A DNA stretch of 64,000 nt. Origin: UBA1227 sp964539045. GTDB taxonomy: Bacteria; Bacillota; Clostridia; Oscillospirales; Acutalibacteraceae. The stretch's first letter is position 1; each line of letters begins with the position of its first letter. The stretch covers positions 1-64,000 of the forward strand of contig CAZIHW010000117.1 of NCBI GenBank assembly GCA_964539045.1, written 5' to 3'. Positions 16,222 through 24,370 of the stretch are shown here, piece by piece. The position numbers and the translations under genes are program-made. Below the pieces are notes generated by a model. That model saw only the letters and a program-made list of their open reading frames with translations. It did no database searches and was not told the DNA's origin.

Positions 16222-17412
16222 TCAGTTAATAGCTTCAACTGCCGCTTTCAGAGCATCTGCCTTGTCTGTGCGTTCCCATGGCACGTCAAGATCCTCGCGA
16301 CCCATGTGTCCCAGAGCTGCGAGATTCTTATAAATAGGTCTGCGCAAATCAAGTGTTTCAATAATTGCGGCAGGTCTTAAGTCAAAGACCTTTTTAACAG
16401 CCTTCACTATCTTATAATTTTCCACTTTTTCAGTAGAAAATGTATCAATCATTATAGAAATAGGTCTCGCTACTCCTATTGCATAGGAGAGTTGTATCTC
16501 GCATCTGTCCGCAAGTCCTGCGGCCACAATATTTTTTGCTACCCAACGCGCTGCATATGTAGCACTTCTGTCTACCTTTGTAGGATCCTTTCCGGAAAAA
16601 GATCCGCCTCCGTGACGTGAGTAACCTCCGTAGGTGTCAACGATAATCTTTCTGCCGGTAAGTCCTGAATCTCCCACCGGGCCGCCGATTACGAAACGTC
16701 CGGTAGGGTTTATGTAAAACTTGGTATTATCATCGAGTAAATCGTTATCAATAACCTGATCGATCACCTCGGCCATCAGATCCTTACGAATTCGATCCAG
16801 TGATACTTCCTCGTCATGCTGTGTAGATATGACTATAGCATCTACCCTGAGCGGGTTGTTTTTCTCATCGTACTCAATTGTCACCTGTGTCTTTCCGTCA
16901 GGTCTGAGATACGGGAGCGTTTTATTTTCTCTGACTTCCTGCAGTTTTTTCGCAAGTTTATGGGCGAGGGATATAGGCAAAGGCATGAGTTCAGGGGTTT
17001 CATTGCACGCGTAACCGAACATAATTCCCTGGTCTCCGGCTCCGTTTAAGTTCAGGTCGTCTTCATCTCCGCTCTTTACTTCCAGAGACTTATCAACGCC
17101 CAATGCTATATCAGCCGATTGTTTGTCCAGACAGGTCGTTATATGACAGGTGTTTCCGTTGAAACCGAGACTGTCATCGTTATAACCTATATCACAAATA
17201 ATTCTTCTTGCTATCTCTTCAACTTCTACGGGAGTCGCCGTGGAAACCTCTCCTAAAATGAAGAGTTCATTATTCTTACACGTAACTTCACAAGCTACCC
17301 GCGCATTCGGATCCTTTTCTATCAGTGCGTCAAGAATACCGTCGCTTATTTGGTCACATATCTTATCGGGATGTCCTTTTGTAACGGATTCCGATGTGAA
17401 AAAATGATGCAT
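16222..17412 (-). CDS. metK: S-adenosylmethionine synthetase
   Basis: A 396-residue enzyme making SAM from methionine and ATP. Visible signatures are FTSESVTKGHPDKICDQISD at the N-terminus, GAGDQGIMFGYA, GRFVIGGPVGDSGLTGRK and GGGSFSGKDPTKVDRSA. The ATG at 17412 has GGAGG five bases upstream; the in-frame TTG four codons earlier lies in that site. It is preceded by a complete SAM-I riboswitch with terminator and a good promoter, so it is switched off when SAM is plentiful. Confidence 0.97.
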   Translation of the reverse strand: MHHFFTSESVTKGHPDKICDQISDGILDALIEKDPNARVACEVTCKNNELFILGEVSTATPVEVEEIARRIICDIGYNDDSLGFNGNTCHITTCLDKQSADIALGVDKSLEVKSGDEDDLNLNGAGDQGIMFGYACNETPELMPLPISLAHKLAKKLQEVRENKTLPYLRPDGKTQVTIEYDEKNNPLRVDAIVISTQHDEEVSLDRIRKDLMAEVIDQVIDNDLLDDNTKFYINPTGRFVIGGPVGDSGLTGRKIIVDTYGGYSRHGGGSFSGKDPTKVDRSATYAARWVAKNIVAAGLADRCEIQLSYAIGVARPISIMIDTFSTEKVENYKIVKAVKKVFDLRPAAIIETLDLRRPIYKNLAALGHMGREDLDVPWERTDKADALKAAVEAIN

Positions 17413-17432
17413 ATTTTCCTCCAATACATCTT

Positions 17433-17474
17433 TGAAAAAACGTAAAGCCCCTCGGTATTACCGAAGGGCTTTTA
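17433..17474 (-). terminator. Riboswitch-controlled terminator upstream of metK
   Basis: On the minus strand AAGCCCTTCGGTA pairs with TACCGAGGGGCTT across a small loop (about 17444-17474), followed by TTTTTTC. It lies between the SAM aptamer and the metK ribosome site. Confidence 0.9.
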
Positions 17475-17479
17475 TAAAC

Positions 17480-17574
17480 CTTATCTTTCGGTATTAACCG
17501 CAGGATTTGGCACCTTAGCCTAAGCCAGGTTGCCGGACGTCAATGGGCCTGTCCCTTACGTCTCTCTTGATAAG
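17480..17574 (-). promoter_or_regulatory. SAM-I (S-box) riboswitch aptamer
   Basis: On the minus strand the element opens with CTTATCAAGAGAG and closes with GAAAGATAAG, forming P1. Between them are the conserved GGGCC-type and TGACGTCCGGCAACC stretch, then GGTGCCAAATCCTGCGG. These are the diagnostic S-box sequences. SAM binding should release the terminator hairpin and stop metK-operon transcription. Confidence 0.96.
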
Positions 17575-17595
17575 TATATTTTATTTTACGTGTGT

Positions 17596-17624
17596 ATTTT
17601 ATTACTATTATCCCTACATGTCAA
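17596..17624 (-). promoter_or_regulatory. Sigma-A promoter of the metK operon
   Basis: Minus strand TTGACA (17619-17624), 17 bases, TAAAAT (17596-17601), just upstream of the aptamer. Confidence 0.8.
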
Positions 17625-17653
17625 TAACAGACAATAAAAATCATATCGTGGTT

Positions 17654-18262
17654 TTATTTATGGAGAATCGGGGAAATTCTCTTGTATATGAGGAATGTCA
17701 TAGCTGACACAACAACTCCTTTTACAAACGTAAACGGGATATTGAATATGATAAGGGCCTTCGGCAATGTATCAACAGACGGAAGAATAGCTGTATATGC
17801 AGATATTATAACGCTCATGTCTCCGCCTGCAAGTATAGTCGCATATATAGGATATATAATAAAGTAATTTACGGGGAAAGAAAAAACTGCCATACAAACA
17901 GCTCCGATGAATGCCCCGAGAGCTGCACTTTTTTTACTTTTATTCCTATGGTAGATAATACCTGCGGGAACGCAGAAGAAGCAACCCAGTATGAAGTTCG
18001 AAAGTTCTCCTACCATCATAGAATTTGAGGTCGTGAGGTGTATTGCATTTTTAATAAAGCAAACTGCTACTCCGCTCAGCGGACCGTATGCAAAGGCGGC
18101 TATAAGCTCCGGCAAGTCGGAAAAGTCGAGTTTAATAAACGGCGGCATTATGGGTAAACTGACCTCAATAAATTGAAGCAGTACGGCTACTGCGGACATA
18201 ACAGCGATAGTAGCCATCTTTCTTAGCTTTTTTTGATTTGTTGAAAGTTTTTTTTCTGACAT
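17654..18262 (-). CDS. ribU: ECF transporter substrate-binding (S) component RibU, riboflavin
   Basis: A 202-residue, six-segment membrane protein of the ECF S-component family. The conserved LPIMPPFIKLDFSDLPELI and AYGPLSGVAVCFIKN segments are typical of RibU, the riboflavin-binding subunit that pairs with a shared EcfAAT module. The FMN riboswitch directly upstream strongly supports riboflavin as ligand. No ribD/E/A/H genes are nearby, so riboflavin is imported here rather than made, at least from this locus. Confidence 0.93.
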   Translation of the reverse strand: MSEKKLSTNQKKLRKMATIAVMSAVAVLLQFIEVSLPIMPPFIKLDFSDLPELIAAFAYGPLSGVAVCFIKNAIHLTTSNSMMVGELSNFILGCFFCVPAGIIYHRNKSKKSAALGAFIGAVCMAVFSFPVNYFIIYPIYATILAGGDMSVIISAYTAILPSVDTLPKALIIFNIPFTFVKGVVVSAMTFLIYKRISPILHK

Positions 18263-18301
18263 TTACTCAGATCCTTCTGATTTTATTTCTTCATGCGCAG
18301 C

Positions 18302-18333
18302 AAAAGAAAAAGCCCTGTGAAAAATCACAGGGC
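18302..18333 (-). terminator. FMN-riboswitch terminator
   Basis: GCCCTGTGA pairs with TCACAGGGC (18312-18320 and 18325-18333), followed on the minus strand by TTTTTCTTTT. Confidence 0.93.
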
Positions 18334-18357
18334 GATCAAGCGTAAAACGGCTGATTG

Positions 18358-18470
18358 TTTCTTCTTTCATCCAGACTTTACTGTCGGTACCGGAATCACA
18401 CCGGTTCATGCGTTACCGCTCGCGGACTTTACCGCCGGTGAGGAATTTCACCTCGCCCTGAAGATAGAAG
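18358..18470 (-). promoter_or_regulatory. FMN riboswitch (RFN element)
   Basis: On the minus strand the hallmark pieces appear in order: TCTTCAGGGCGAGGTGAAAT, CACCGGCGGTAAAGTCCGCG, CCGGTGTGATTCCGGTACCG and ACAGTAAAGTCTGGATG, ending GAAAGAAG. FMN binding should favour the downstream terminator and shut off ribU. Confidence 0.97.
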
Positions 18471-18471
18471 A

Positions 18472-18500
18472 ATTCTAACATCTATTTTTGATATTGTCAA
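18472..18500 (-). promoter_or_regulatory. Sigma-A promoter of ribU
   Basis: Minus strand TTGACA (18495-18500), 17 bases, TAGAAT (18472-18477), placing the RNA start at the beginning of the RFN element. Confidence 0.8.
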
Positions 18501-18575
18501 CATAGACGCAGGCTAACGTATAAAACAGGAATTTGTTGCCAAGACTTTTAATATAAATTATCGGGAGGCGAGCGT

Positions 18576-18821
18576 ATGGCAATTGAACTTTATAAGAAGC
18601 TTAACGAAGAGGAACAACTTATAGAAGATATACGAACCGTGGCACAACAGCTTGAATTGGTGAAGACAAGGTTTGAATTTGAGTCGGATGAAGACTTGGT
18701 GGAGGCTTGCATTTATGAAATACAGGCCCTTACCGCGAGATACAGGTATTTGATAAGAACCGCAAAAGAGCAAAAAATGAAGAGCACTGATATAGGTGCT
18801 CTGTATGTACGGTCAGCTTAG
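18576..18821 (+). CDS. DUF2508 family protein (YaaL-like)
   Basis: An 81-residue, charged, helical protein matching the YaaL/DUF2508 pattern: a leading acidic helix, then TRFEFESDEDLVEACIYEIQ and YRYLIRTAKEQ near the C-terminus. Function unknown; in Bacillus the homologue is near recR. GGGAGGCG lies seven bases before the ATG. The gene is short and isolated between two minus-strand genes, followed by repeat sequence. Confidence 0.8.
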   Translation: MAIELYKKLNEEEQLIEDIRTVAQQLELVKTRFEFESDEDLVEACIYEIQALTARYRYLIRTAKEQKMKSTDIGALYVRSA

Positions 18822-18836
18822 CAGCCTGATAATAGC

Positions 18837-18876
18837 TTAGCCTGACAGCGCGAGTACAAATTCGTGCCGTCAGGCC
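18837..18876 (+). repeat. Intergenic TTAGCCTGAC repeat, copy B
   Basis: Begins TTAGCCTGACAGCGCGAG and closes with CCGTCAGGCC, so GCCTGAC and GTCAGGC can form a hairpin. A degenerate TTAGCAGCCTGAT copy overlaps the stop codon of the DUF2508 gene just upstream (18818-18830). Confidence 0.7.
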
Positions 18877-18903
18877 GGAGAATTGCTTAGCCAAAAATAT
18901 GGT

Positions 18904-20190
18904 TTATTTCAAACTTTCTATCATGTGTATACGGACATCTCCCGCGAGATACAGTGATCCGCATACGATCAAGGCTTCGTTTGCACTAACGAGAGATTTT
19001 GCAAAATCGTATGCTTGACAGGGCTCGTTTATCGAAGTGCAGTCTTTACAATACACGGAAACCTTCTCACAAAGCTCCGGAGCTGACATAGCTCTGGGGT
19101 TTTTCGGTTTCGTTGTAATAATTCTTTTTGCGAGGGGAGCGAGGTGATGAACTACTTTTTCTACCTCTTTATCTGCCATTACACCAAGTACAAGAGTTAT
19201 TTCTCTGTCCGAAATATATCGCTTTATTGTTTCAGCAAGAGCCCGGGCTCCGTCCTCATTATGTCCGCCGTCAAGAATTGTCAGAGGCCGATTTGACAAG
19301 ACCTCCACCCTTGCGGGGATTCGGGTTTTCTCTATTCCTGCCTTTATAGCTCCATCGCTTATGTCATAACCCTGCTCTTTCAGAGCGTCAATAATGCAAA
19401 GTGTTGTAGATAGGTTATCTATTTGATGGGGTCCTATGAGAGGGAGCTTCATCTTTAATCCCATGTACTCAACAATGTTGCCGTCTATTGTTTCGTTCAT
19501 CGAATTTATGAGCTCGGGGTTTGCGGCGACAAACTTGTTGCTTTTATTCTTTGCGGTCGTTCTTATTATATCGAATGCTGCCGGGTACTTTTGGGGAGAG
19601 CATACGGTATATCCGTTGTCCTTGATAATACCTGCTTTGCTTTCCGCAATTTCCTCTATGGTATTTCCTAAAACTCCCATATGGTCTAAAGAAAGAGAGA
19701 CGATAGCTGAAACAAGTGGCGTGTCTATGACATTTGTTGAATCAAGGGTTCCCCCAAGGCCTACCTCCAATACAACTACGTCACAGTTTTCCTCCTTAAA
19801 AAAGAGAAATGCGACGGCGGTAATAAACTCGAATTCGGTCGGCTGGATACCCTCGGATACCAATATTTCCATGACAGATTTTACGCGTTCTGTAAGCCTT
19901 ATGAGACTCTCCTTTGGAATCATAACTCCGTCTATCTGGATTCTTTCGCGGAAATCGGAAACATAAGGAGAGGTAAACAATCCGGTTTTATATCCGGATT
20001 CAGATAAGATGTTGGCGGTTTCTGTGCACACAGACCCCTTTCCGTTAGTTCCGGCTACGTGAATATATCTGAGCCCCTTTTCCGGATGTTGTAGTTTGTC
20101 CAAAAGGGCATTTATTCTCTCGAAACCCGGCTGTGAGCCGAAAACTGCCAGTCCCTCTATGTACTCAATAGCTTCTGCGTAGTTCATCAT
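18904..20190 (-). CDS. folC: Bifunctional folylpolyglutamate/dihydrofolate synthase
   Basis: A 428-residue Mur-ligase-type enzyme adding glutamate to folates. The P-loop is HVAGTNGKGSVC near residue 45, with TSPYVSDFRERI, EVGLGGTLDSTN and DGGHNEDGARAL following, all FolC signatures. The LytTR regulator gene ends 15 bases upstream on the same strand, so the two are probably co-transcribed, an unexpected pairing. Confidence 0.95.
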   Translation of the reverse strand: MMNYAEAIEYIEGLAVFGSQPGFERINALLDKLQHPEKGLRYIHVAGTNGKGSVCTETANILSESGYKTGLFTSPYVSDFRERIQIDGVMIPKESLIRLTERVKSVMEILVSEGIQPTEFEFITAVAFLFFKEENCDVVVLEVGLGGTLDSTNVIDTPLVSAIVSLSLDHMGVLGNTIEEIAESKAGIIKDNGYTVCSPQKYPAAFDIIRTTAKNKSNKFVAANPELINSMNETIDGNIVEYMGLKMKLPLIGPHQIDNLSTTLCIIDALKEQGYDISDGAIKAGIEKTRIPARVEVLSNRPLTILDGGHNEDGARALAETIKRYISDREITLVLGVMADKEVEKVVHHLAPLAKRIITTKPKNPRAMSAPELCEKVSVYCKDCTSINEPCQAYDFAKSLVSANEALIVCGSLYLAGDVRIHMIESLK

Positions 20191-20205
20191 AATAATTCCT
20201 TTTCT

Positions 20206-20913
20206 TCAACTAAAGAATGTATGGCTCTTTGTAAAATCAGTGAATTTAATATAAAAATCGATTTTCCTGCGCCTGCTCAGAGGCAAATCGTCGGAATTTC
20301 TCATTTTCACACTTTCCTGATTAAAAGAATCCACATACATCATATTAATAGCAAACGAACGATGTATCAAGAAGAAATATTCTTCCGGCAACTGTTCTAC
20401 AAGTTGATTGAAGGATGTTGAAGCTATCATTGGCTCCTTAGCAGTGAAAATACGTGTATGTTTACCCGATGCCTCAACATACAAAATTTCGTCCGTACAA
20501 AACGATCGAAATACATTATCAACCTTTGCTATGACCATTTTATAGGAAAAACTGTCCCTCCTATAAGACTCTATGGCTTCGATAACAGATATAGGCTCAG
20601 GTGGTTTCATCAGAAAGCGGTGTGCCTTCACCTTGAAAGCATCATACACTGTGTTGATATCTCCTGAAAGTAAGACCAGTGCCACTTCCGGACATGCTGT
20701 CTTCACAAGTCCTGCCGTCTCGATAGCCGATTTGCCGTCAAAATCGTCATCAATAAAGATTATATCAAAGTTATTTTCCGAATTCAAAAAAACGTTATAA
20801 CTTGTGAATGAAACTATATTGATTTTCAGAAACTTTCGAATGGCATACTCGTTTATAACTCTATGCAACGTGTTATCCAGTTTGGGTTCAGCAGATAATA
20901 TAGCTACCTGCAT
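20206..20913 (-). CDS. LytTR-type response regulator
   Basis: A 235-residue protein with an N-terminal receiver domain and a C-terminal LytTR DNA-binding domain. The phospho-acceptor region is FIDDDFDG near residue 55 and the conserved lysine is in FLMKPPEP. The DNA-binding half shows ILYVEASGKHTRIF and a HRSFAINMMYV segment. GGAGGAG precedes the ATG. No histidine kinase is adjacent, so it is an orphan regulator; its immediate cotranscribed neighbour is folC. Confidence 0.88.
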   Translation of the reverse strand: MQVAILSAEPKLDNTLHRVINEYAIRKFLKINIVSFTSYNVFLNSENNFDIIFIDDDFDGKSAIETAGLVKTACPEVALVLLSGDINTVYDAFKVKAHRFLMKPPEPISVIEAIESYRRDSFSYKMVIAKVDNVFRSFCTDEILYVEASGKHTRIFTAKEPMIASTSFNQLVEQLPEEYFFLIHRSFAINMMYVDSFNQESVKMRNSDDLPLSRRRKIDFYIKFTDFTKSHTFFS

Positions 20914-21101
20914 ATATACTCCTCCTTATCCATATTTCCGGCAAGAGGAGTATATAACAATTTGTACTATAATTACAACTAAGTGTTCTTTGGAAAGGGT
21001 TTAACTACCTTTTATTCTTCTTTTTATACCTTCTGTTCCGGTTTCGAGATTTTTTGAAAATGATGATATATATTGTATTTGAAAAAAGCTCGGAGGTAGT
21101 T

Positions 21102-21611
21102 ATGGAAAACAAAACCAGTGATGTTATATCAGAATATTACAGGCTTTACAAAGATGCGCTTTACCGTATGGCGTATTCAAAGCTGAAGGATTCGTACTTA
21201 GCTGAGGACTGCGTTCAGGACGCTTTTTTAGCGCTTTATGAAGCAATATCGTCGGGTAATCGCGAGATAAAAGCATATCCGTTTCTGAAAAAGGTTGTAT
21301 CCAACAGGGTCGCAAGAACGATACATAATTCGTGCAGGGACATGAAGAGCGGAGAGGAGTCCTTTTTGCTTTTCGGTACAGCGGAGAGGTCGGCGGAGGA
21401 TATATTGGTGGCATCTGAGATGTCGCAGCTTCTTGATTGTGCCCTGAAACGTCAACCGGTAGAGAACAGCGTCGCGCTCATTTACCATTACGGATATGGG
21501 CTTGATTACAAGAACACCGGAAAGATAATATCCAAATCAGAGCGGGCAACACAAAAAACGATATCCCGTACATTGCATAGCGTAAGAAGAGATATAAGGG
21601 GGAGGGAATAA
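21102..21611 (+). CDS. RNA polymerase ECF-type sigma factor
   Basis: A 169-residue sigma-70 family protein with region 2 (YYRLYKDALYRMAYSKLKDS, then AEDCVQDAFLALYE) and a weaker region 4 near the C-terminus (TGKIISKSERATQKTISRTL). CGGAGG precedes the ATG at 21102; a longer frame from 21054 lacks a ribosome site. No anti-sigma factor follows. Instead an FHA-domain gene starts one base after the stop, so the pair is surely one transcript. Region 4 is divergent, which may mean an unusual promoter specificity. Confidence 0.85.
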   Translation: MENKTSDVISEYYRLYKDALYRMAYSKLKDSYLAEDCVQDAFLALYEAISSGNREIKAYPFLKKVVSNRVARTIHNSCRDMKSGEESFLLFGTAERSAEDILVASEMSQLLDCALKRQPVENSVALIYHYGYGLDYKNTGKIISKSERATQKTISRTLHSVRRDIRGRE

Positions 21612-21612
21612 T

Positions 21613-22617
21613 ATGTTTTTAAATAAAGACGATGAAAACATAATAAGGTACAGAGTAGAAAAGTATGAGGATTTTGATGAGTTTTCGTTCAATGTTCTGA
21701 AGGCAAATCAAATTGACGGAGTTATAACTCTCGGAAAAACGGTGGAGGATGGAAGAAAAAAGCCGACCCTTCTGTTGGCTGTGTCAAATGTGGTTCATAT
21801 AAGCAATGTACTGGGCGACTCAGAGAATACATTTGAGGATGTAAACCACTTTGTCCATCAGGCTATCGAAACCATACACAGAATAGAAAATTATTTGCTG
21901 CCGAAAAATGAGCTGATTTTCTCTCCGGAATTGTGCTTTGCGGAGGAAAGGGATGGGGAGTACAACCTACGATTGCCTGTTGTACCGGCATCGCTGTCCC
22001 TAAGTGCCTCGTATAGGATGCAGGATGTGTTTGCATACTTTTTAGCCTGCGGTAATTATAAAAACGAGCAGGAAAAAGCGTGTGCAATGGAGCTCATTTC
22101 GTATTTGTATTCGCCGGATTATGACGAGACGGAATTTTTGGAGAGGCTGAATGATGTTATAGGGCACGTGAATGAAAATATGAAGCCGAAAAAGGAAAAG
22201 CGCGTGTCACTGCTTAAAGGTATAGTCTCACGGCTTGGTTCCCATACGGGAGAAAAGAGAGAGCTTGATGACGAACTGTTTTTCACGGAGGAGGAAGACG
22301 GCAAAGGTCATAGGCTGTTCTTTTTGTCAGTCAGGAGTACAGGGGTGGAATTTCCGCTGGTGATAGGACCGGAATTCATAGGAACCGATCCCAATACGTG
22401 TAGTATATGTTTTAAAAATGAAACCCATACTGATATAGAAAAAGAGCATTGCAAAATAACCATTTCAAATGAAAGGTGTTACGTTCGGGATCTGGAATCA
22501 ACGAGCGGTACGTTTATAAACGGAAAAAGAATAGACACGAACAAAAAATATGAGCTTAAAAGTGCCGATGTGTTGAAAGTGGGTTGTGAGGAGCTGATTT
22601 TTTCTTTGAGAAATTAA
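21613..22617 (+). CDS. FHA-domain protein with uncharacterised N-terminal half
   Basis: A 334-residue soluble protein. The last ~85 residues are a forkhead-associated domain, with IGPEFIGTDPN, EKEHCKITI and DLESTSGTFINGKRI, which binds phosphothreonine peptides. The N-terminal ~200 residues (RYRVEKYEDFDEFSFNVLKA onward) resemble the DUF6382-type region that often precedes FHA in Clostridia; that link is from memory and uncertain. No Ser/Thr kinase or phosphatase gene is in the window. The direct linkage with a sigma factor suggests a phospho-dependent input into transcription. Confidence 0.82.
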   Translation: MFLNKDDENIIRYRVEKYEDFDEFSFNVLKANQIDGVITLGKTVEDGRKKPTLLLAVSNVVHISNVLGDSENTFEDVNHFVHQAIETIHRIENYLLPKNELIFSPELCFAEERDGEYNLRLPVVPASLSLSASYRMQDVFAYFLACGNYKNEQEKACAMELISYLYSPDYDETEFLERLNDVIGHVNENMKPKKEKRVSLLKGIVSRLGSHTGEKRELDDELFFTEEEDGKGHRLFFLSVRSTGVEFPLVIGPEFIGTDPNTCSICFKNETHTDIEKEHCKITISNERCYVRDLESTSGTFINGKRIDTNKKYELKSADVLKVGCEELIFSLRN

Positions 22618-22624
22618 TTTTGCA

Positions 22625-22633
22625 GAGTGCTAA
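22625..22633 (+). promoter_or_regulatory. Extra CIRCE half-site
   Basis: GAGTGCTAA, exactly the right arm of CIRCE, lies 18 bases upstream of the -35 hexamer. The left arm at nine bases distance is absent. Confidence 0.45.
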
Positions 22634-22650
22634 ATTTTTTAAAAATACTG

Positions 22651-22679
22651 TTGACTTCTAGGTTTTCAGGTGGTACATT
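22651..22679 (+). promoter_or_regulatory. Promoter of the hrcA-dnaK operon
   Basis: TTGACT, 17 bases, TACATT. The predicted start lies about five bases before the CIRCE element. Confidence 0.7.
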
Positions 22680-22689
22680 ATATATGCAT

Positions 22690-22716
22690 TTAGCACTCGA
22701 ACCAAAGGAGTGCTAA
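22690..22716 (+). promoter_or_regulatory. CIRCE operator
   Basis: TTAGCACTC, nine bases, GAGTGCTAA: a perfect match to the HrcA operator, in the leader of hrcA. Confidence 0.98.
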
Positions 22717-22740
22717 ACAAAAATGCGGGGTGGTGAGAAA

Positions 22741-23799
22741 GTGCTTCCGCCAAGACGACAAAAGATTTTGGCTGCTATAGTTGAACAGTATATAGAAACC
22801 GGGGAGCCGGTCGGCTCAAAAGCGTTGCTTTCAAGGCTGACATTCGATGTTTCATCGGCGACTATAAGAAACGAGATGGCAGAGCTTACAAATGAAGGGT
22901 TTATTACACAGCCGCATACTTCAGCCGGTCGTGTCCCGACTCAGTATGGATACAGGTACTATGTAGATAACCTCATGGAAGTAAAGGATTTGTCCGACAA
23001 CGACAGAAGGCAGATCGAGTCAGGCGTCGATTACAGGTCGGGTGATCCGGAACAATTGCTTTCAAAGGCCGGAGAAGCGCTTGTTGATTTCACAAATTTT
23101 GCCGCTATTTCAACAACTCCTGCAGATGAAAATGCCTATATAAAGAATATCGAGATGGTGCAGATAAGTCCGAGGACGGCAATGATTGTCCTCCTGACGT
23201 CAACAGGTATTCTCAAGAGTAAGGCCTGCAGAACAGATGTTGAGATAACAGAAGATTTGCGACTCACTTTTACCGATATAGTAAAGCAGAACTTTTTCGG
23301 AAGACCGCTCGCCGATGTCGGCACAGTAATGATACAGACTTTGGTTGCGAGCCTTGGGGCAAAGGCTTTGTCCATGTCTCCGCTTTTGGTAACAATAGCA
23401 GACCTGGCGGCGGCAGCCTCACAGTCTGAGATAAGTCTTTCGGGACAGTCAAATTTGCTCGGGTATAAGGAATATGACCAAAACGCCGGTCAATTGCTGG
23501 ATTTCCTGCACAGATCGGAACCTCTTGGAATGCTTGTATCTTCTTCTGATACGGATAAGGACATAGAGGTGCGTATCGGCAGCGAGAACAGGTATAAGGA
23601 GCTGGAGAATTCCAGCGTGATAATTTCAAAGTACAAGATAGGCGAAAATGCCACCGGTGCTATCGGAATTATCGGACCGACCAGAATGAACTATTCCAAA
23701 ATCATTCCGAGTATCAAATATCTTACCGACATAGTCAGCAAACTTTTGTCGGAGGTTTATGAGGAGGAGAATACCGGTGTCGAAAGAGACGAAGAATAA
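22741..23799 (+). CDS. hrcA: Heat-inducible transcription repressor HrcA
   Basis: A 352-residue repressor that binds CIRCE and needs GroEL to stay active. The N-terminal winged helix reads RRQKILAAIVEQYIETGEPV and SSATIRNEMAELTNEGF; the C-terminal domain ends with IGIIGPTRMNYSKIIPSI. I chose the GTG at 22741 because GGGGTGG lies eight bases upstream, whereas the ATG at 22723 has none. It autoregulates through the CIRCE 25 bases upstream and overlaps grpE by 23 bases. Confidence 0.96.
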   Translation: MLPPRRQKILAAIVEQYIETGEPVGSKALLSRLTFDVSSATIRNEMAELTNEGFITQPHTSAGRVPTQYGYRYYVDNLMEVKDLSDNDRRQIESGVDYRSGDPEQLLSKAGEALVDFTNFAAISTTPADENAYIKNIEMVQISPRTAMIVLLTSTGILKSKACRTDVEITEDLRLTFTDIVKQNFFGRPLADVGTVMIQTLVASLGAKALSMSPLLVTIADLAAAASQSEISLSGQSNLLGYKEYDQNAGQLLDFLHRSEPLGMLVSSSDTDKDIEVRIGSENRYKELENSSVIISKYKIGENATGAIGIIGPTRMNYSKIIPSIKYLTDIVSKLLSEVYEEENTGVERDEE

Positions 23800-24322
23800 A
23801 CCGGAAGAAAAGGAAATCACCGGAGCCGATATAACAGAGGATCCGAAGGAGACTGAGGAGAGGGAAGAGGTTTCCGAACCTGATGAACTTGAAAAGGTGA
23901 GTTCCGAACTTGCGGCTCAGAAGGAAGCATATCTTCGACTTGCGGCCGAGTATGATAACTATCGTAAACGTACCGCTAAAGAAAAGGAAGATACTTTTAC
24001 AAATGCTAAAGCAACCGTGTTTGAAGAACTTCTTCCGGTTCTAGATAATTTTGACAGGGCTTTGGCTGCGGGGGACACCTCGCTTGAAGATTTTAAAAAG
24101 GGCATAGATATGACATATTCACAGCTCCTGGGAATTTTTGAAAAGTTCGGAGTTAAGCCGTTTTGTGAAGCCGGTGAGCAGTTCGATCCCAATTTCCATA
24201 ACGCTGTGATGCATGATGATGACCCATCACTTGAAGCAAATGTGATTACCGAAGTATTCCAGAAAGGATACAAAATCGGTGAAAAAGTATTGAGACACGC
24301 CATGGTGAAAGTGGCAAACTAG
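23777..24322 (+). CDS. grpE: Nucleotide exchange factor GrpE
   Basis: A 181-residue DnaK co-chaperone. An acidic disordered N-terminus leads into the long helix (LAAQKEAYLRLAAEYDNYRK) and the beta-wing domain with FDPNFHNAVMHDD and VLRHAMVKVAN at the end. GTG 23777 has GAGGAGGAG eight bases upstream, inside hrcA, so translation is coupled; an upstream ATG at 23759 would start in that ribosome site. Confidence 0.95.
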   Translation: MSKETKNKPEEKEITGADITEDPKETEEREEVSEPDELEKVSSELAAQKEAYLRLAAEYDNYRKRTAKEKEDTFTNAKATVFEELLPVLDNFDRALAAGDTSLEDFKKGIDMTYSQLLGIFEKFGVKPFCEAGEQFDPNFHNAVMHDDDPSLEANVITEVFQKGYKIGEKVLRHAMVKVAN

Positions 24323-24370
24323 ATTAACCTAAACTTTATTTCTTATTTGATCTTAATTGGAGGCATAATT

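Noticed and set aside
15929..16333. 134-codon plus-strand ORF
   Set aside because: It is antisense to the TSCPD gene and the end of metK, and has no ribosome site.
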